Below, piece by piece: positions 1-6,000 of a stretch of 14,379 nt of DNA. The notes under the pieces are model-generated. The model was given only the letters and a program-made list of their open reading frames with translations. It ran no database searches and had not been told where the DNA came from. Both the position numbers and the translations under genes were made by a program. Where the stretch lies: NCBI GenBank assembly GCA_028871595.1, contig JAGWMT010000058.1, forward strand, positions 1-14,379. Reading direction: 5' to 3'. The first letter of the stretch is position 1. Every line of letters begins with the position of its first letter. Source of the DNA: Elusimicrobiota bacterium. GTDB lineage: Bacteria > Elusimicrobiota > Elusimicrobia > UBA1565 > UBA9628.

Positions 1-663
1 TTGGAGGGACTCGTTGGACTTGGCAATGGCGCGAGTGGCGTTGGTCAGCAGCTCGCCGACCGTCTTTGGAACGCGCCCGCCAGGCCATGCGATCTTGCGG
101 CGGCCGGCGATGACGGGCCAACGGGCGCTCTCTGGGATATAGAACCGGACTAGACTGTGGTCCTCTTCAACAACCTCAAGAGCGGTGTTCTCGCTGCCGT
201 AAGTCTTGATGAGACGATTGATCTCGTCTTCAAAAACATCAGAGAGGCGCTTGATGAAAATAAGGGGAAGGATGTAGTCCTTGAACTTAGGGGCGTCCTT
301 CTCGCCGCGAATCGAACAGGCGGCTTGCCAGAGCATCCCTTCCATGGTCTTAACATCAAGCGTGATGCCTGGCCTGCGAACGCTGACAGCTTCGTCATCG
401 GCGAACTCGGCGGAAGGCTCTTCTTGAGATTGGGCCTGGGTCTGGGGGAAGAAGTCCGCTATAATATCCGTGCATTCGCTGCCCCGGCTGAGGACGAACT
501 GGCGGAGAGCGTTGAACATGGCAGGAGGGGGGGAGGTCTTGCCGTTCTCCCATCGGTTGATGGTGGGGAAAGAGACATGAAGCTCCTTAGCCAGGGCCGC
601 CTGGGAAAGCTCCAGCCGCTCGCGGAGCTTCTTGAGGAGTTCGGGGATTATTTTCTTGTTCAT
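1..663 (-). CDS. hsdM: Type I restriction-modification methyltransferase subunit M with N-terminal XRE domain (5' part, runs off the left edge)
   Basis: The frame is open from an ATG at 663 down to base 1 (221 residues) without a stop, so only the N-terminal part is present. Residues about 6-58 form an XRE-type helix-turn-helix (LSQAALAKELHVSFPTINRW at 19-38, followed by ENGKTSPP). Residues about 80-100 look like a linker. From about 102 the sequence matches the HsdM N-terminal helical domain (MLWQAACSIRG at 110-120, ILPLIFIKRLSDVFEDEI at 131-148). HsdM methylates adenine as part of an M2S modification complex; the catalytic NPPF motif would lie outside the window. The HTH in front of HsdM is unusual and suggests autoregulation, much as separate C proteins control other R-M systems. 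No Shine-Dalgarno precedes the ATG and the -10 box is only 10 nt away. It is divergent from the RES/Xre pair. Family call is firm; the regulatory role is inference. Confidence 0.85.
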   Translation of the reverse strand, partial: MNKKIIPELLKKLRERLELSQAALAKELHVSFPTINRWENGKTSPPPAMFNALRQFVLSRGSECTDIIADFFPQTQAQSQEEPSAEFADDEAVSVRRPGITLDVKTMEGMLWQAACSIRGEKDAPKFKDYILPLIFIKRLSDVFEDEINRLIKTYGSENTALEVVEEDHSLVRFYIPESARWPVIAGRRKIAWPGGRVPKTVGELLTNATRAIAKSNESLQ

Positions 664-673
664 AACTTCTGAT

Positions 674-702
674 ATAATAACTGATATATAACTGCCTGTC
701 AA
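674..702 (-). promoter_or_regulatory. Sigma70-type promoter of the XRE-hsdM gene
   Basis: Read on the minus strand there is a perfect -35 TTGACA (702-697), a 17-bp spacer and a -10 TATTAT (679-674). Only 10 nt separate the -10 box from the ATG, so transcription should begin about 3-4 nt before the start codon, giving an almost leaderless mRNA. This is the strongest promoter match in the window. Confidence 0.8.
677..694. repeat. Direct repeats ATAACTG, 11-bp period, over the hsdM promoter
   Basis: On the plus strand ATAACTG occurs at 677-683 and 688-694, exactly 11 bp apart. A degenerate third copy (ATAACTTCTG) begins at 662 over the start codon. CTGATAT is also repeated at 669-675 and 681-687. 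The copies cover the spacer and -10 box of the hsdM promoter, as expected for an operator bound side by side on one helical face. The XRE domain of the HsdM fusion is the obvious candidate ligand (inference). Confidence 0.6.
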
Positions 703-722
703 TGGTTTCAACAAAAATAGGG

Positions 723-751
723 TTGCGCGAGAGGTCCGAGCGTGGTAATAT
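723..751 (+). promoter_or_regulatory. Promoter of the Xre/RES toxin-antitoxin operon
   Basis: There is a -35 TTGCGC (723-728), a 17-bp spacer and a -10 TAATAT (746-751). The -35 is weak at its 3' end and the -10 is good. The expected start is near 758, giving a leader of about 26 nt that includes the GGAGG ribosome site at 774-778. Its -35 lies 20 bp from the -35 of the divergent hsdM promoter, so the two may influence one another. Confidence 0.65.
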
Positions 752-768
752 CGTGGTAGAAGCGTGGT
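741..768 (+). repeat. Triple direct repeat CGTGGT at 11-bp period, putative antitoxin operator
   Basis: CGTGGT occurs three times, at 741-746, 752-757 and 763-768, each step exactly 11 bp. The copies overlap the -10 box and the expected transcription start of the toxin-antitoxin operon. Xre antitoxins of RES modules are known to repress their own operon. Evenly phased tandem sites are what a multimeric Xre-RES complex would need; binding by this antitoxin is inferred. Confidence 0.65.
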
Positions 769-783
769 GTATGGGAGGTTCCT

Positions 784-1173
784 ATGTCTACCGCTAGCCC
801 CGAAATCTTTTCGAACGTCGCAAAGCAGGATTACCTCAAGCTCTTTGACGACGGCCACCCCAAGTACCAGGAGATCATGCGCGTCTTCGAGTTCCAGAAG
901 CAGGACGTGGCGAGGGCGACAGGGGTCGCGCAGTCTTCAGTGCGCTGGGATGAGCACGTCCCCGCCGAAGTCCGGGAGCGCTTTCGAGAGTGGGCGAACC
1001 TGCTCAATCTTGTCGCCGGGTTCTTTGACGGCGACGCGAAAAAGACCGTCCTCTGGTTCACTCTCCCAAATCCCTCGCTCGGCAACATCGCGCCTCGCGA
1101 CATGATTCGTTTCGGCCGCTCCAAGAGATTGATGAATTTCGTCGTCACCGCGCTCGCGGAGAACCGTCCGTAA
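784..1173 (+). CDS. xre: Xre/MbcA/ParS-family antitoxin
   Basis: A 129-residue antitoxin of the RES-partner type. Residues about 36-57 form a helix-turn-helix (FQKQDVARATGVAQSSVRWD). Residues about 66-126 correspond to the MbcA/ParS toxin-binding domain (formerly DUF2384), with a region ending IAPRDMIRFGRSKRLMNFV. In this family the C-terminal domain covers the RES active site and the HTH represses the operon. The ATG at 784 is supported by GGAGG at 774-778 with 5-nt spacing; the in-line ATG at 771 is in another frame. It is followed after 9 nt by the RES toxin gene, in the usual antitoxin-first order. Three phased CGTGGT repeats lie over its promoter. Family assignment is strong from the C-terminal domain and the neighbour. 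Confidence 0.85.
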   Translation: MSTASPEIFSNVAKQDYLKLFDDGHPKYQEIMRVFEFQKQDVARATGVAQSSVRWDEHVPAEVRERFREWANLLNLVAGFFDGDAKKTVLWFTLPNPSLGNIAPRDMIRFGRSKRLMNFVVTALAENRP

Positions 1174-1182
1174 ACGGCACCT

Positions 1183-2085
1183 ATGTCCAAGCGGCGCCCC
1201 TCTCGTCGCAAACGAAAAAATCAGCAGCCGTCGTTCTTCATCCTCGATCAGTTCTCACTGGAGGACATCAAGCGGTGGACGGCCCTTCGAGACAAGATTC
1301 TCAGCTACCACTGGGAGTACTACAGCAGCCTCGCCTATCAGCGCTCAAGAATCACCGATGATATCCGCGCGGCGCTCGTCGAGGCCACCGAGGGCCCAAT
1401 CCCGTTTACCGGTTGGCAGCGCATCGTCAGATATCAGTACACGAATGCGCCTCTTTCGGTCGCAGGCAGCTTGGCCGACATCGGAGGACGTTTCAACATC
1501 GGGAACATCGACGCGGAGCGTTTTACCCCGTTCCCCGCGCTTTACATCGCCTCGGACCGGGAGACCGCGATGCAAGAGGCCTTGGGGCAAGGATTGGCGG
1601 AGGACCGCCTCAGCGGTTTGGAATTCGCCCTGACGAAAACCGAGTCTATTACGGCGGTGTCCGTGAACGGCATTCTCGACTCCGTCATCAATCTCAACCA
1701 TCCGGAAAAGCTTGATCGATTCGTCAGACTCATCAAGGATTTTGTCGTCGCGGGCAAATTGACGCAGATGTCCAAGGAGTCCGGGTGGGAGCCGCCGGGG
1801 CTGATCCGAACCGTGCCGCAATTACTGGACGGCATGCTCTACCGCGACTGGCGTCAGTGGGCGAACCTCTATGACGTACCTGTGGCGTCTCAAATCTTCG
1901 GTCAGCTCGTCATGAATGCCGGCATTGAAGGCATAGTCTATCCATCGAAATTCAATGACCGCGAGAATCTCGCCATTTTCCCGCAGGTGTTTACAGGCGA
2001 CTCTCATATAGAGCTTGCCGGAGTTGTCCCCGCCGAGGTGAAGGTCAAGAGACTGGACGTCAGCACGGCCAAGAACCTACCTTAA
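1183..2085 (+). CDS. res: RES-domain toxin (NAD+-degrading type), long form
   Basis: RES toxins degrade NAD+ (hydrolysis or phosphorolysis) and stop growth. The diagnostic core is visible: GGRFNIG with Arg103, ALYIASDRETAMQEAL with Tyr121 and Glu132, and GIEGIVYPS with Ser255, giving the Arg, Glu and Ser that name the family. At 300 residues it is clearly longer than small RES toxins. It has a basic N-terminus and a helical lead of about 75 residues, and roughly 100 residues separate the Glu-containing part from the Ser motif. The start at 1183 lies 10 nt after the antitoxin stop with no good Shine-Dalgarno, suggesting translational coupling that keeps toxin below antitoxin. No frameshift or lost key residue is seen, so it appears intact. 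Which NAD+ reaction it performs cannot be told from sequence. Confidence 0.85.
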   Translation: MSKRRPSRRKRKNQQPSFFILDQFSLEDIKRWTALRDKILSYHWEYYSSLAYQRSRITDDIRAALVEATEGPIPFTGWQRIVRYQYTNAPLSVAGSLADIGGRFNIGNIDAERFTPFPALYIASDRETAMQEALGQGLAEDRLSGLEFALTKTESITAVSVNGILDSVINLNHPEKLDRFVRLIKDFVVAGKLTQMSKESGWEPPGLIRTVPQLLDGMLYRDWRQWANLYDVPVASQIFGQLVMNAGIEGIVYPSKFNDRENLAIFPQVFTGDSHIELAGVVPAEVKVKRLDVSTAKNLP

Positions 2086-2115
2086 AAGGCCTAACGCCGC
2101 GGGGAGAGAGACTCC

Positions 2116-2505
2116 TTAGTTTGTCAGACGTCGCAAGATCCGCATTTGCCCGGCGGGCCGCAACGCCGCTATCCGCCGGAGGCCGAATTCAGTCACGCGA
2201 TCGCGGGCATCCGTCGGTGGCAGGCAGGCGATAGCGCGACGAACCTCCGGGGAAAGCTTAAGCAGGTTGAGTATCTGGCAGAGCCGCGGCGGGGTCATGC
2301 CGAGGCGTCCGGCCAGCTTGCGTAGACTCAGCCCCGGCTCCCGGTCCAGCACTTGGCGATACCGGGCTGCCTGCTCAAGTAGCGCCTGGATTCGCTGTCG
2401 ATGCTTAGGTTTGGCCTTTGGCGCCGCCTTTAGGCGTTGCGGAAGGGAAAAGCGGGCCCGGAAGGTTCTTTCTTTCGCATAGCTCGGGGAGCCATTTCTG
2501 ACGCG
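2116..2505 (-). pseudogene. Recombinase-associated ParB-like HTH protein, remnant without a start
   Basis: The minus-strand frame from 2505 to the stop at 2116 encodes a conserved-looking protein: a basic lead (TFRARFSLPQRLKAA), then a helical part and a ParB/KorB-like HTH (LSLRKLAGRLGMTPPRLCQI, then LNLLKLSPEVRRAI). Proteins with this layout often sit directly after serine recombinases. No ATG, GTG or TTG exists in frame until the GTG at 2352, which lies inside the similarity and has no ribosome site. An ATG at 2480 is one frame off; adding one A to the A-run just after it would join it to the frame as MRKERTFRARF. A single-base deletion near the 5' end therefore best explains the break. No recombinase remains in the window. 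It could alternatively be a short real HTH protein from the GTG. Confidence 0.5.
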
Positions 2506-2510
2506 TCATC

Positions 2511-2545
2511 ATCGCAGCGGGTCCTCTCGACCGCTGCGATTTTTT
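2511..2545 (+). terminator. Rho-independent terminator
   Basis: A perfect 10-bp stem (ATCGCAGCGG at 2511-2520, CCGCTGCGAT at 2531-2540) encloses a 10-nt loop and is followed by a run of six T (2540-2545). It reads on the plus strand. The nearest plus-strand gene upstream is the RES toxin, ending 425 bp earlier, so it may originally have belonged to a gene displaced by the accessory segment. It also shields the UPF0182 gene from read-through. Confidence 0.85.
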
Positions 2546-2569
2546 CTGGCCGCGGATCCGCGACCAGAA
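2544..2569. repeat. 26-bp near-perfect palindrome, putative operator
   Basis: The arms TTCTGG (2544-2549) and CCAGAA (2564-2569) flank a perfect 12-bp palindrome CGCGGATCCGCG (2551-2562); only the pair 2550/2563 mismatches. It directly follows the terminator T-run and covers the place where a -35 box of the UPF0182 gene would be (about 2550-2555). A binding site for a dimeric regulator is plausible; a second RNA hairpin is the alternative. Confidence 0.6.
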
Positions 2570-2578
2570 TGTTAGACT
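2570..2578 (+). promoter_or_regulatory. Extended -10 element before the UPF0182 gene
   Basis: TG-T-TAGACT (TG at 2570-2571, TAGACT at 2573-2578) fits the extended -10 pattern. It ends 5 nt before the GTG at 2584, so the predicted transcript starts at or next to the start codon. No -35 match is present. The same layout occurs before the gene at 9944. Confidence 0.45.
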
Positions 2579-2583
2579 GAGCC

Positions 2584-5436
2584 GTGATCGTCCTCCTGAT
2601 CGTCGCGCTGGCCGTCGTCTTCCTGCATATCCTGTTGGTCGCGCGCCGAACCGGCGCGATTCCCACCCGCCTCCTGCTGATCGACGTCGCGCTCGCGTTC
2701 GCCGGCGTCTTCCTGCTCCGCGACGCCGCGGGATTCGGCCTGGAGTTCTCCTGGTGGAAGGAACTGGGGCAGCCCGACACTTTCTGGCGCATGTTGGAGA
2801 TCCAATGGCTGCCGCGGGCCGTCGCGGGGGCGGCGGGGATGCTGGTATTCGCCGCCGTCTTCCAGGCGGCGCGCCGGCGCTGCGCCACCGCGCTCTCCGA
2901 ATCGCCGGTCTTCTCCGCCGTGGGTTCAGCGATCGCGGCCGTCATCGGCCTCATGCTTTCACTGGCCGCGATCAATCCCTGGACCGCCGCCCTCTGGTGG
3001 AACGCGAAGGACACCGCCGTCTACGCCGATCCCCTGTTCGGCCGCGACCTCGCCTTCTACTTCTACAAGCTCCCTTTTTACCAGATGCTGCTGGGCTGGG
3101 CGACGGCGTTCTGCGTGATCGGCGTGATCTTGTATGCGCTCTCCTTGTTGCTGGGCGCCGAGATCGTCGTGTTCATGGAACGCCCCGAAGAGCCTTTTCG
3201 GATCAAGGCCGCTCCGGCGCGCGTCCTCGCCGCTCTCGCTTCGGGAATGCGCCGGGGCGGCGCGATGTTCCTCGTCCTCTTGGCCGCCGGCAAGTACCTT
3301 GACCGTTATACTTTGCTCTACTCGCAGCACCAGTTCCTCTACGGCGCGGACTTCGTGGACGCGCGGCTCGGGCTTCCCTTATATTGGGCGCAGATCGCGC
3401 TGCTCCTCGGCCTCGCGTTCCTCCTGCGCTGGGCGCCCCGGCCGCGCTTCATGGCCGACGAGGAACTGGGCCTGGGCTCGGCGCTCGGCGGCGCGCTCCC
3501 GGAGTGGCTGGGGATCGCCCTCGCCGTCGGCGCGGCCGTCGTTCTCTTCGCGCCCCCGCTGCTCCAGGGCGCGGTGCGCTCGCTCTACGTCCGGCCCAAC
3601 GAGCTCACGCTCGAGCGTCCGTACATCGAGCATCACATCTCGGCGACCTTGGCCGCTTTCAACCTGGCGTCGAACGCGCGCGAGGAGCCGTTCGCGCCCC
3701 GCGCGACCGAGACGCTCGACCTGTCCCATCGGCCCGACGTGGCGGAAAACATCCGGCTCTGGGACTGGGAGCCCTTCCGGAACAACGTCACCCAGCGCCA
3801 GGCCCTGCGGCCCTATTACGCCTTCCCGGAAGTGGACACGGACCGCTATTCCATCGACGGCCGGATGCGTCAGGTGCTCATCGCCGCGCGGAGCCTGGTG
3901 ACCGACCTGCTGCCCGAGACCGCGCAGACCTGGGTCAACCTGAACCTCCAATACACGCACGGCTACGGAGCGGTCGCGGCCCTCGTCAACTCGGCCACGG
4001 AGGAGGGCGCGCCCGAGATGGTGCTGAAGGACGCGCCGCCGCAGAGCGACGCCCCCGCCTTCAAGATCACCCGGCCCGAGCTGTACTTCGATTCGACCGC
4101 GGACGCGCCGGTCTTCGTGGACAGCGACCAGCAGGAGTTCGACTACCCCAAGGGCGACGACAACGTCTACAACACCTATCGCGGAACGGCGGGCATTCCC
4201 GTCGGGACGCCGCTGCGGCGCTTGGCGGCGGCCGTGGCCATGGACGACTGGAACATCCTGCTCACGCATTACTTGACGAAGGACTCGCGCTTGCTGCTCC
4301 ACCGCCAGGTCTCCGAACGGGTGAGGCGCCTGGCGCCGTTCCTGACCTTGGATCCGGATCCCTATCTGGTGATCGACGACTCCGGGCGCTTGTTCTGGAT
4401 GATCGACGCCTACACCATGACCGACCGTCACCCGTATTCCCAGACCATCGACATCGGGGGCTCCGCCGTCAACTACATCCGCAACAGCGTCAAGGTCACG
4501 GTGGACGCCTACAACGGAACGACGCATTTCTACGTCTTCGACGAAAAGGACCCGCTTCTCGCCGCCTACCGGAATCTCCTGCCGGAGCTGTTCTCCGCGC
4601 GTTCCGAGATGCCCGCCGACCTCCAGCGCCACATCCGCTACCCGCAGCTCATCTTCAACGCCCAGGCCGAGACCTACCGGACCTTTCATATGAAAGACCC
4701 GCAGGTCTTCTACAACAAGGAAGATCAGTGGGACGTCGCCAAGCAGGTGGTCACGCAGGAGGACACGCGCTACACCGAGCCCTATTACGCGATGCTGCCC
4801 CTTCCCGGCGAGAAGGAAGCGGAGTTCGCGCTGATGCTCCCTTTCACCAGCCGCAACCGCGACAACCTCATCGCCTGGATCGCCGCGCGCTGCGATCCCG
4901 CGCATTACGGGGAGATCGTGTTCTACCGCCTGCCCAAGGAGCAGTTGATCTACGGGCCGTTGCAGGTGCAAAGCCGAGTGGACCAGGACCGGGACATCAG
5001 CAAGGACCTGAGCCTCTGGAACCAGCAAGGAAGCCGGGTGGTGCGCGGCAGCACCTTGGTCCTGCCCGTCGACGGGACCTTCCTCTACGTCGAACCCCTT
5101 TATATCCAGGCCACGCAGGCCAAGATGCCGGAGCTGAAGAAGATCGTGCTGGCGGTCGGCAACCGGCTGGTCTACGCCGACAACCTCGCTCAAGCCATCC
5201 GGCGCCTGGCCCAGCCGCCCGCTCCGCAAGAGGACGGGAACGCCTCCGGCGCCCCGGAAACCGCCGCTCCGGCCGCCCGGACGGCGCCCTTCGCCGGCGG
5301 CGCCGCGCTTCTCGGCTCTCTGCGCGCGCACCTGGACCGCTACCGGCGGTTGACCGCGGAGGGGAAGCTCTCCGAAGCCGGGCGCGAGCTCGACGCCCTC
5401 CAGCAGGAACTCAACGGGAAACGGAAGTCGCCGTAG
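2584..5436 (+). CDS. UPF0182-family integral membrane protein
   Basis: A 950-residue protein of the UPF0182 (COG1615) family, whose function is unknown. The first ~330 residues hold about eight hydrophobic segments (roughly 1-20, 27-47, 78-97, 108-131, 160-190, 215-232, 265-283 and 307-325). A family-typical stretch follows (RPYIEHHISATLAAFNLA). The large hydrophilic region, about 330 to 870, should lie outside the membrane. A Pro/Ala-rich linker (about 875-905) and a short charged helix (about 912-946) end the protein. Length fits the family. GTG at 2584 is the first possible start, because an in-frame TGA sits at 2578-2580. There is no Shine-Dalgarno, but an extended -10 lies 5 nt upstream, so translation is probably leaderless. 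It stands alone, facing the decayed kinase. Family call is firm; role unknown. Confidence 0.85.
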   Translation: MIVLLIVALAVVFLHILLVARRTGAIPTRLLLIDVALAFAGVFLLRDAAGFGLEFSWWKELGQPDTFWRMLEIQWLPRAVAGAAGMLVFAAVFQAARRRCATALSESPVFSAVGSAIAAVIGLMLSLAAINPWTAALWWNAKDTAVYADPLFGRDLAFYFYKLPFYQMLLGWATAFCVIGVILYALSLLLGAEIVVFMERPEEPFRIKAAPARVLAALASGMRRGGAMFLVLLAAGKYLDRYTLLYSQHQFLYGADFVDARLGLPLYWAQIALLLGLAFLLRWAPRPRFMADEELGLGSALGGALPEWLGIALAVGAAVVLFAPPLLQGAVRSLYVRPNELTLERPYIEHHISATLAAFNLASNAREEPFAPRATETLDLSHRPDVAENIRLWDWEPFRNNVTQRQALRPYYAFPEVDTDRYSIDGRMRQVLIAARSLVTDLLPETAQTWVNLNLQYTHGYGAVAALVNSATEEGAPEMVLKDAPPQSDAPAFKITRPELYFDSTADAPVFVDSDQQEFDYPKGDDNVYNTYRGTAGIPVGTPLRRLAAAVAMDDWNILLTHYLTKDSRLLLHRQVSERVRRLAPFLTLDPDPYLVIDDSGRLFWMIDAYTMTDRHPYSQTIDIGGSAVNYIRNSVKVTVDAYNGTTHFYVFDEKDPLLAAYRNLLPELFSARSEMPADLQRHIRYPQLIFNAQAETYRTFHMKDPQVFYNKEDQWDVAKQVVTQEDTRYTEPYYAMLPLPGEKEAEFALMLPFTSRNRDNLIAWIAARCDPAHYGEIVFYRLPKEQLIYGPLQVQSRVDQDRDISKDLSLWNQQGSRVVRGSTLVLPVDGTFLYVEPLYIQATQAKMPELKKIVLAVGNRLVYADNLAQAIRRLAQPPAPQEDGNASGAPETAAPAARTAPFAGGAALLGSLRAHLDRYRRLTAEGKLSEAGRELDALQQELNGKRKSP

Positions 5437-5559
5437 GCGTCTTCGCGGGGTCGGCGCGCGCCCCGGTCACCGCGCCTTCGAGTTCCCCGGCGATCCGACC
5501 GCGGCGCGCCGGCGCCATTTGCCTGTTGAACGGTCGATGATCTCGAGCATCCCGCCAGC

Positions 5560-5970
5560 AGCGCCGCCGTGGCGCCGCGAAGCGCGCGCATCAGGCCGTC
5601 CATGCGCGCGGACGACCTGGCGCTCACGAAGCCGGCGTGGGGGGAAAATCCCATGACGGCGTCGGCGATGGCTTCATCGAGGCCGAGATTGAACGTCCGG
5701 AATTCGCTCGGGCTACGACACCGAATAACCGAGCCGCGCGAGTTCCCGGCCGTGCAGCCGGGCCGCCATGCTCGCCTCGCGACCCCTACTCGAACGCCGC
5801 GTCCGCCCCGCCGCCGTCCGGGTCATCTCGTAAATCAGGTAATCGTAAAATCGCGGCAGGCCTCGCCGGGAAAGCGCGCTCGTCCGCCGGTTCTCCGAGA
5901 CGGCGAGTATCCCCTTTCGAGTCAACGCGAGAATCCCGGCGCGCTCGCGGGCGAGAAATTTCAAGAACAT
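5560..5970 (-). pseudogene. Decayed sensor histidine kinase (N-terminal sensor domain fragments)
   Basis: The intact start (ATG at 5970, GGAAGG 9 nt upstream, 30 nt after the stop of the kinase before it) opens 85 residues. They match, as I recall that family, the helical N-terminal domain of a common soluble histidine kinase class: MFLKFLARERAGILA, then GLPRFYDYLIYEMTR, then AARLHGRELARLGYSVS. The frame ends at a TAG at 5713-5715. Shifting by one base continues the family pattern at once (SEFRTFNLGLDEAIADAV, about 5710-5655). The following stretch (GFVSARSSARMDGLMRAL) resembles a segment that normally follows the phosphoacceptor region. That region, the part between the first two pieces, and the ATPase domain are all missing. 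It therefore looks like a frameshifted and internally deleted former member of the kai operon. An orphan 85-residue protein could still be made. The far boundary is approximate. Confidence 0.5.
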
Positions 5971-6000
5971 GAGCGACCGCCTTCCGAATACCGAACGCCC

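Noticed and set aside
157..672. Plus-strand open frame of 171 codons opposite the left-edge gene
   Set aside because: It lies antisense to the XRE-HsdM frame, whose protein matches known domains and has a strong promoter; the plus-strand product has no recognisable domain and no ribosome site.
3379..5540. Long open frames on both strands over the UPF0182 gene (about 650 and 718 codons)
   Set aside because: Composition is Arg/Gly/Pro/Ala-rich, typical of GC-rich shadow frames, and the UPF0182 frame has clear family similarity.
5340..5654. Minus-strand frame with a lipobox-like LLAGC, as a small lipoprotein
   Set aside because: Its beginning is better explained as the frameshifted continuation of the decayed kinase, and the rest overlaps the UPF0182 end with biased composition.
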